This document shows positions 35,026 through 37,582 of a stretch of DNA of 37,582 bases, piece after piece. The notes beneath the pieces were generated by a model that ran no database searches, was not told where the DNA came from, and saw only the letters and a list, made by a program, of their open reading frames with translations. A program made the translations under genes and the position numbers. How positions within the stretch are numbered: position 1 is the stretch's first letter; each line of letters begins with the position of its first letter. This stretch comes from Asticcacaulis sp. UBA2476 (lineage in GTDB: Bacteria; Pseudomonadota; Alphaproteobacteria; Caulobacterales; Caulobacteraceae), in NCBI GenBank assembly GCA_002342035.1, contig DDPE01000020.1, positions 1-37,582 on the forward strand, read 5' to 3'.

Positions 35026-36486
35026 CTAACTGATGGCCGCAGGTTTGTGATCGGTTTTGTCCCAGTGAAAAGGCTTAACGATAAGTTGATAAATCGCATG
35101 GGCGGCACTGATCGATTGCAGGCTCCAGTAAGCGGGTGCCGAGAGCACATCCTTGAGGCCAAAAGGTACACCGGCGCGCCTTGCGCCCTGATATAGCGCC
35201 AGCATCCCGCTTAGGGTGCCAAACAGCAGTAATCCGGCGTCCCTATAGGCCATGGGGGTAAATTGACCGGATAAGGTTTGCAGCATCAGACCTGACAGCA
35301 CAAAGCATGTAAATGGCGCGTAACAAAGGGCCGCCAGTGTACTCAAACCCACCCCTAAAATCATGCTGATCCAGACCTTAAGGCGCAGAGCCGTAGTCAG
35401 GCGGCTATGGACGATCAGGGTTTGCATATAGCCTTTGATCCAGCGGGTGCGCTGAGGTATCCAGGTGTAGATATTCGATGGCGGCGTCTCGATGGTCGGT
35501 GCCTTAAGCATGGCGCTGGTATAGCCATATTGCGCCAGCCTTAAGCCCAGATCGGCATCTTCGGTGACATTATAAGCATCCCACGCGCCGATCGATTTCA
35601 GCACTTTGGTACGGAAATGATTGCTGGTACCCCCCAGCGGAAACGGCAGTTTGAGGCGACAGAAGGCGGGCAGCAGGACATCGAACTGTACCGCATATTC
35701 GGCGGCGAACTGCCGCGCGATAAATCCATCGCCGCCAAGGGGGCGCAAAGGCGCCTGAAGACAAGTCAACGACATGTCGCCGGTCTGTTGCGCCTTGGCA
35801 AAGGTGCGGGCGGCTTCGATCAGTTGATCCGGAGCGGGACGGTCTTCGGCATCATAGATAACGACCAGATCGCCCTGAGCCCGCGCCAAGGCATAATTCA
35901 GCGCTCTCGGTTTGGTGCGGGGCGTACCCGGTGGCACCAGAACGATGTGCATATAGTCGGGTAAATCTTGCGCTTTGAAGGCCGCAATGGTCTCAAAGTC
36001 ATCGGCTTCGAGCGCATAAAGAACTTCAAGGTTCTCGCGTGGATAATCGAGTTGGCTCAGGGCCTTAACTAACTGTGATGTAATAGCGGCTTCGCGGTAG
36101 AGCGCCACAATAACGCTGTAGCGCGGCAGGTTTTCGTTGGACGCTTCCAGAAATGTATCGGGCACGGCTTCGTGCTTTGGCGTCAGTGTGGCCAGAAAGC
36201 GCAAGCCCGCGCCGGTTGAAAAGCTCAGCCAGAAAAACCAGTATATACCGGACATTAGACCGGACATGGCATGGGTGGCGACCCAGACGAGGCTGATGAC
36301 CGCCAGCAGTATCAGAAAGATTTGCACCGGGGACGGCCCACTGCGGGCCGAAAACGTCTCCGGCAGTGCCGCCATGGCTGTTGCTTCCGGCCTGCGCCTG
36401 GGTATGCGCCGTATGACAGGCAAGGTTTCGCGCACAGGCATGTAGCCTTTGAGCCATTTTTGCTTGAAAGCTTCCGCCCCCACCAT
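35026..36486 (-). CDS. Family 2 glycosyltransferase, membrane-bound
   Basis: Inner-membrane glycosyltransferase of 486 residues, likely for exopolysaccharide or another surface glycan. Two hydrophobic segments lie near residues 55-95, then the cytoplasmic GT-A domain: VIVALYREAAI, DxD-like YDAEDRP, TEDADLGLRL and the QxxRW motif in QRTRWIKGYM, which marks processive enzymes such as cellulose and hyaluronan synthases. Further hydrophobic helices follow. The ATG is preceded on its strand by nine G at six bases distance, the position of the ribosome-binding site. The acceptor and sugar are unknown. It is divergent from the uptake operon. Confidence 0.9.
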   Translation of the reverse strand: MVGAEAFKQKWLKGYMPVRETLPVIRRIPRRRPEATAMAALPETFSARSGPSPVQIFLILLAVISLVWVATHAMSGLMSGIYWFFWLSFSTGAGLRFLATLTPKHEAVPDTFLEASNENLPRYSVIVALYREAAITSQLVKALSQLDYPRENLEVLYALEADDFETIAAFKAQDLPDYMHIVLVPPGTPRTKPRALNYALARAQGDLVVIYDAEDRPAPDQLIEAARTFAKAQQTGDMSLTCLQAPLRPLGGDGFIARQFAAEYAVQFDVLLPAFCRLKLPFPLGGTSNHFRTKVLKSIGAWDAYNVTEDADLGLRLAQYGYTSAMLKAPTIETPPSNIYTWIPQRTRWIKGYMQTLIVHSRLTTALRLKVWISMILGVGLSTLAALCYAPFTCFVLSGLMLQTLSGQFTPMAYRDAGLLLFGTLSGMLALYQGARRAGVPFGLKDVLSAPAYWSLQSISAAHAIYQLIVKPFHWDKTDHKPAAIS

Positions 36487-36492
36487 GTTATA

Positions 36493-36501
36493 CCCCCCCC
36501 C
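36493..36501 (-). repeat. Nine-base G/C homopolymer at the glycosyltransferase RBS
   Basis: Nine C on the plus strand (nine G in the sense of the gene) lie between CCACCGT and TATAACATG. No other Shine-Dalgarno-like sequence is present, so the tract itself must serve. Length changes by slipped-strand mispairing would alter spacing to the start codon. Confidence 0.8.
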
Positions 36502-36553
36502 ACGGTGGCATTTTACACTGCGTAATATGATTAATAAACGGTGAACTCAACCT

Positions 36554-37381
36554 ATGGGCAACTTATCGAGGGTGGTGTCAAGCCTAAAGAAATTGAATTT
36601 ATGGTTGCTATCGGGGTCGATTCTGGTTTTTGCGCCTTTGGCTAATGCTGGAACGCATCAGGGCATTGTGTCGCTGGATATGTGTGCCGATCAGTACGCT
36701 CTGGCCTTGCTGCCAAAGGATGAGATCGCCGGTTTGTCCTTGCGGGCGCAGCATCCGGACTCGTTTTACCGTCTGCGGGCTGAGGCGTTTCCCCGCCGCC
36801 GCGCCAGCCTTGAGGCTGTGCTGGCACTGCGGCCGCGGGCGGTGTTGAGGACCTGGGGCGGCGATGCGCGCCTATTATCTGGCCTCAAGGCACATGGGAT
36901 TGAGGTCATTCAAATCAGCGATCCGGCTGACGTTTCGGCGACTCGCGCAGAGCTTTTGCGTGTGGGGGCTCTGTTGAGGCAGCCTCAACGGGCGTTGCAC
37001 GAAGCGCGCCTTATGGATGAGGCGCTTAAGGTGATTTCTAAGCAGGGGCGAGGGCGAGCGGTGCTTTATTACACACCTTCCGGCTATACGGCGGGGCCGA
37101 AAACCTGGGTAGGGGAATTGCTGAAAACGATGAATTATAAGGTGCGGGCAGAGCAGGATTACTATGCCTATCTGTCGCCCGAAGCGTTCCTGAGTTTGAC
37201 GACTGATGTCTATGCGCTTGGTTTTTATGAGGATAAATACGCCATGCGTCGGGTCGCTGGTCGCCATCCGCTGGTGCGCAAAAAAATAGCCGCTCAGGAA
37301 ACGATCGTGCTGCCAAGTCCGGCCATTGCCTGTAATGCGTGGTATAGCGCTCAGGCCATGCAGGAGGGGATGGGGTTATGA
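36554..37381 (+). CDS. ABC transporter substrate-binding protein (BtuF/FepB type)
   Basis: Periplasmic binding protein of 275 residues for an iron-siderophore, haem or cobalamin importer. It has a signal peptide ending ANA at residue 32. The mature part has the helical-backbone class III fold pattern: IVSLDMCADQYALALLPKDE, LEAVLALRPRAVLRTWGG, then LKAHGIEVIQISDPADVSAT. No lipobox Cys follows the signal, so it is likely soluble. It starts 67 bases from the divergent glycosyltransferase gene; no cobalamin riboswitch or Fur-like dyad is visible in that gap. The stop overlaps the next ATG (ATGA), indicating coupled translation with the permease. Confidence 0.88.
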   Translation: MGNLSRVVSSLKKLNLWLLSGSILVFAPLANAGTHQGIVSLDMCADQYALALLPKDEIAGLSLRAQHPDSFYRLRAEAFPRRRASLEAVLALRPRAVLRTWGGDARLLSGLKAHGIEVIQISDPADVSATRAELLRVGALLRQPQRALHEARLMDEALKVISKQGRGRAVLYYTPSGYTAGPKTWVGELLKTMNYKVRAEQDYYAYLSPEAFLSLTTDVYALGFYEDKYAMRRVAGRHPLVRKKIAAQETIVLPSPAIACNAWYSAQAMQEGMGL

Positions 37382-37582
37382 GAGTTAAGTCTTTATCCCT
37401 TGCGGCGGGGCTTTTGATCAGCGGTCTGGTGTTGATGGGCGCGCTGCTGATTGTGGGGGATGTCCCTTTAAGTGGTGCCGATTACATTGAGGCTATCACC
37501 CATCCTCAGTCGCTAAACGGGGAGATTGTGTGGGGCATAAGATTGCCGCGCAATCTGTGCGCTTGGGGGGTGGGGGCTATGC
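37378..37582 (+). CDS. FecCD-family ABC permease, 3'-truncated by the window edge
   Basis: The first 68 residues of an iron/cobalamin-type permease: an N-terminal hydrophobic helix (LAAGLLISGLVLMGALLIV) followed by the family signature IVWGIRLPRNLCAWGVGA, which matches the FecCD/BtuC RLPR motif. The ATG at 37378 overlaps the upstream stop. The rest of the gene and probably the ATPase lie beyond the window. Confidence 0.88.
   Translation, partial: MRVKSLSLAAGLLISGLVLMGALLIVGDVPLSGADYIEAITHPQSLNGEIVWGIRLPRNLCAWGVGAM

Noticed and set aside
36487..36553. A cobalamin riboswitch in front of the BtuF-like gene
   Set aside because: The gap to the divergent gene is only 67 bases, too short for the aptamer, and no B12-box-like sequence is present.

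Overview
The window comes from an alphaproteobacterial chromosome, most likely Caulobacterales (Caulobacter/Asticcacaulis-like). The protein sequences, the tig-clpP-clpX-lon-hup order, the two compact flagellins and the rplJL-rpoBC block without rplKA in front all fit this. The genus is inferred; no search was run. Most of the window is housekeeping sequence of moderately high GC with a strong preference for GAA and CGT codons.

Layout. (1) 1-10460, protein quality control: the 3' part of tig (trigger factor), clpP, clpX, lon and the HU gene hup. Between them lie a HAD phosphatase, a PA0069-type radical SAM protein, a twin-arginine Gfo/Idh/MocA oxidoreductase and a YaiI/DUF188 protein. Intrinsic terminators follow tig, clpX and lon. 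(2) 10613-10812: tRNA-Val(TAC), a hairpin repeat and a bidirectional terminator shared with miaE. (3) 11425-13240, an accessory patch: an AT-rich orphan gene, tiny ORFs and the C-terminal remnant of an Lrp/AsnC regulator. (4) 13243-15034: two tandem flagellin paralogues, both with GTG starts. (5) 15035-26430: the transcription/translation block rplJ-rplL, then a nucleotidyltransferase-like gene and a membrane-anchored unknown, then rpoB-rpoC. Structured leaders precede rplJ and rpoB. (6) 26476-37582, mixed: a BaiN-type flavoprotein, an SCP2-domain protein, an MBL-fold hydrolase, an APC transporter, the helicase hrpB, a SpoU methyltransferase, an RlmI-like methyltransferase, a GT2 glycosyltransferase, and the start of a BtuF/FecCD-type uptake operon cut by the window end.

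Working together: Tig, ClpXP and Lon form the folding and degradation core and HU is a nucleoid protein. L10/L7-L12 and beta/beta' are the classic co-regulated ribosome/polymerase set, with hairpins where autoregulation or attenuation would act.

Most notable: rpoB is broken by two single-base insertions inside the rifampicin region, at the left edge of a roughly 450 bp stretch with different codon use, which looks like a chimeric join. A near-identical palindrome of about 29 bp lies inside the tig terminator upstream of clpP and again, inverted, just upstream of lon. A second hairpin repeat family occurs after tRNA-Val and after rpoC. A nine-G tract occupies the ribosome-binding position of the glycosyltransferase gene. 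I found no CRISPR array, transposase, integrase, riboswitch or rRNA, and no clearly new defence or biosynthetic system.
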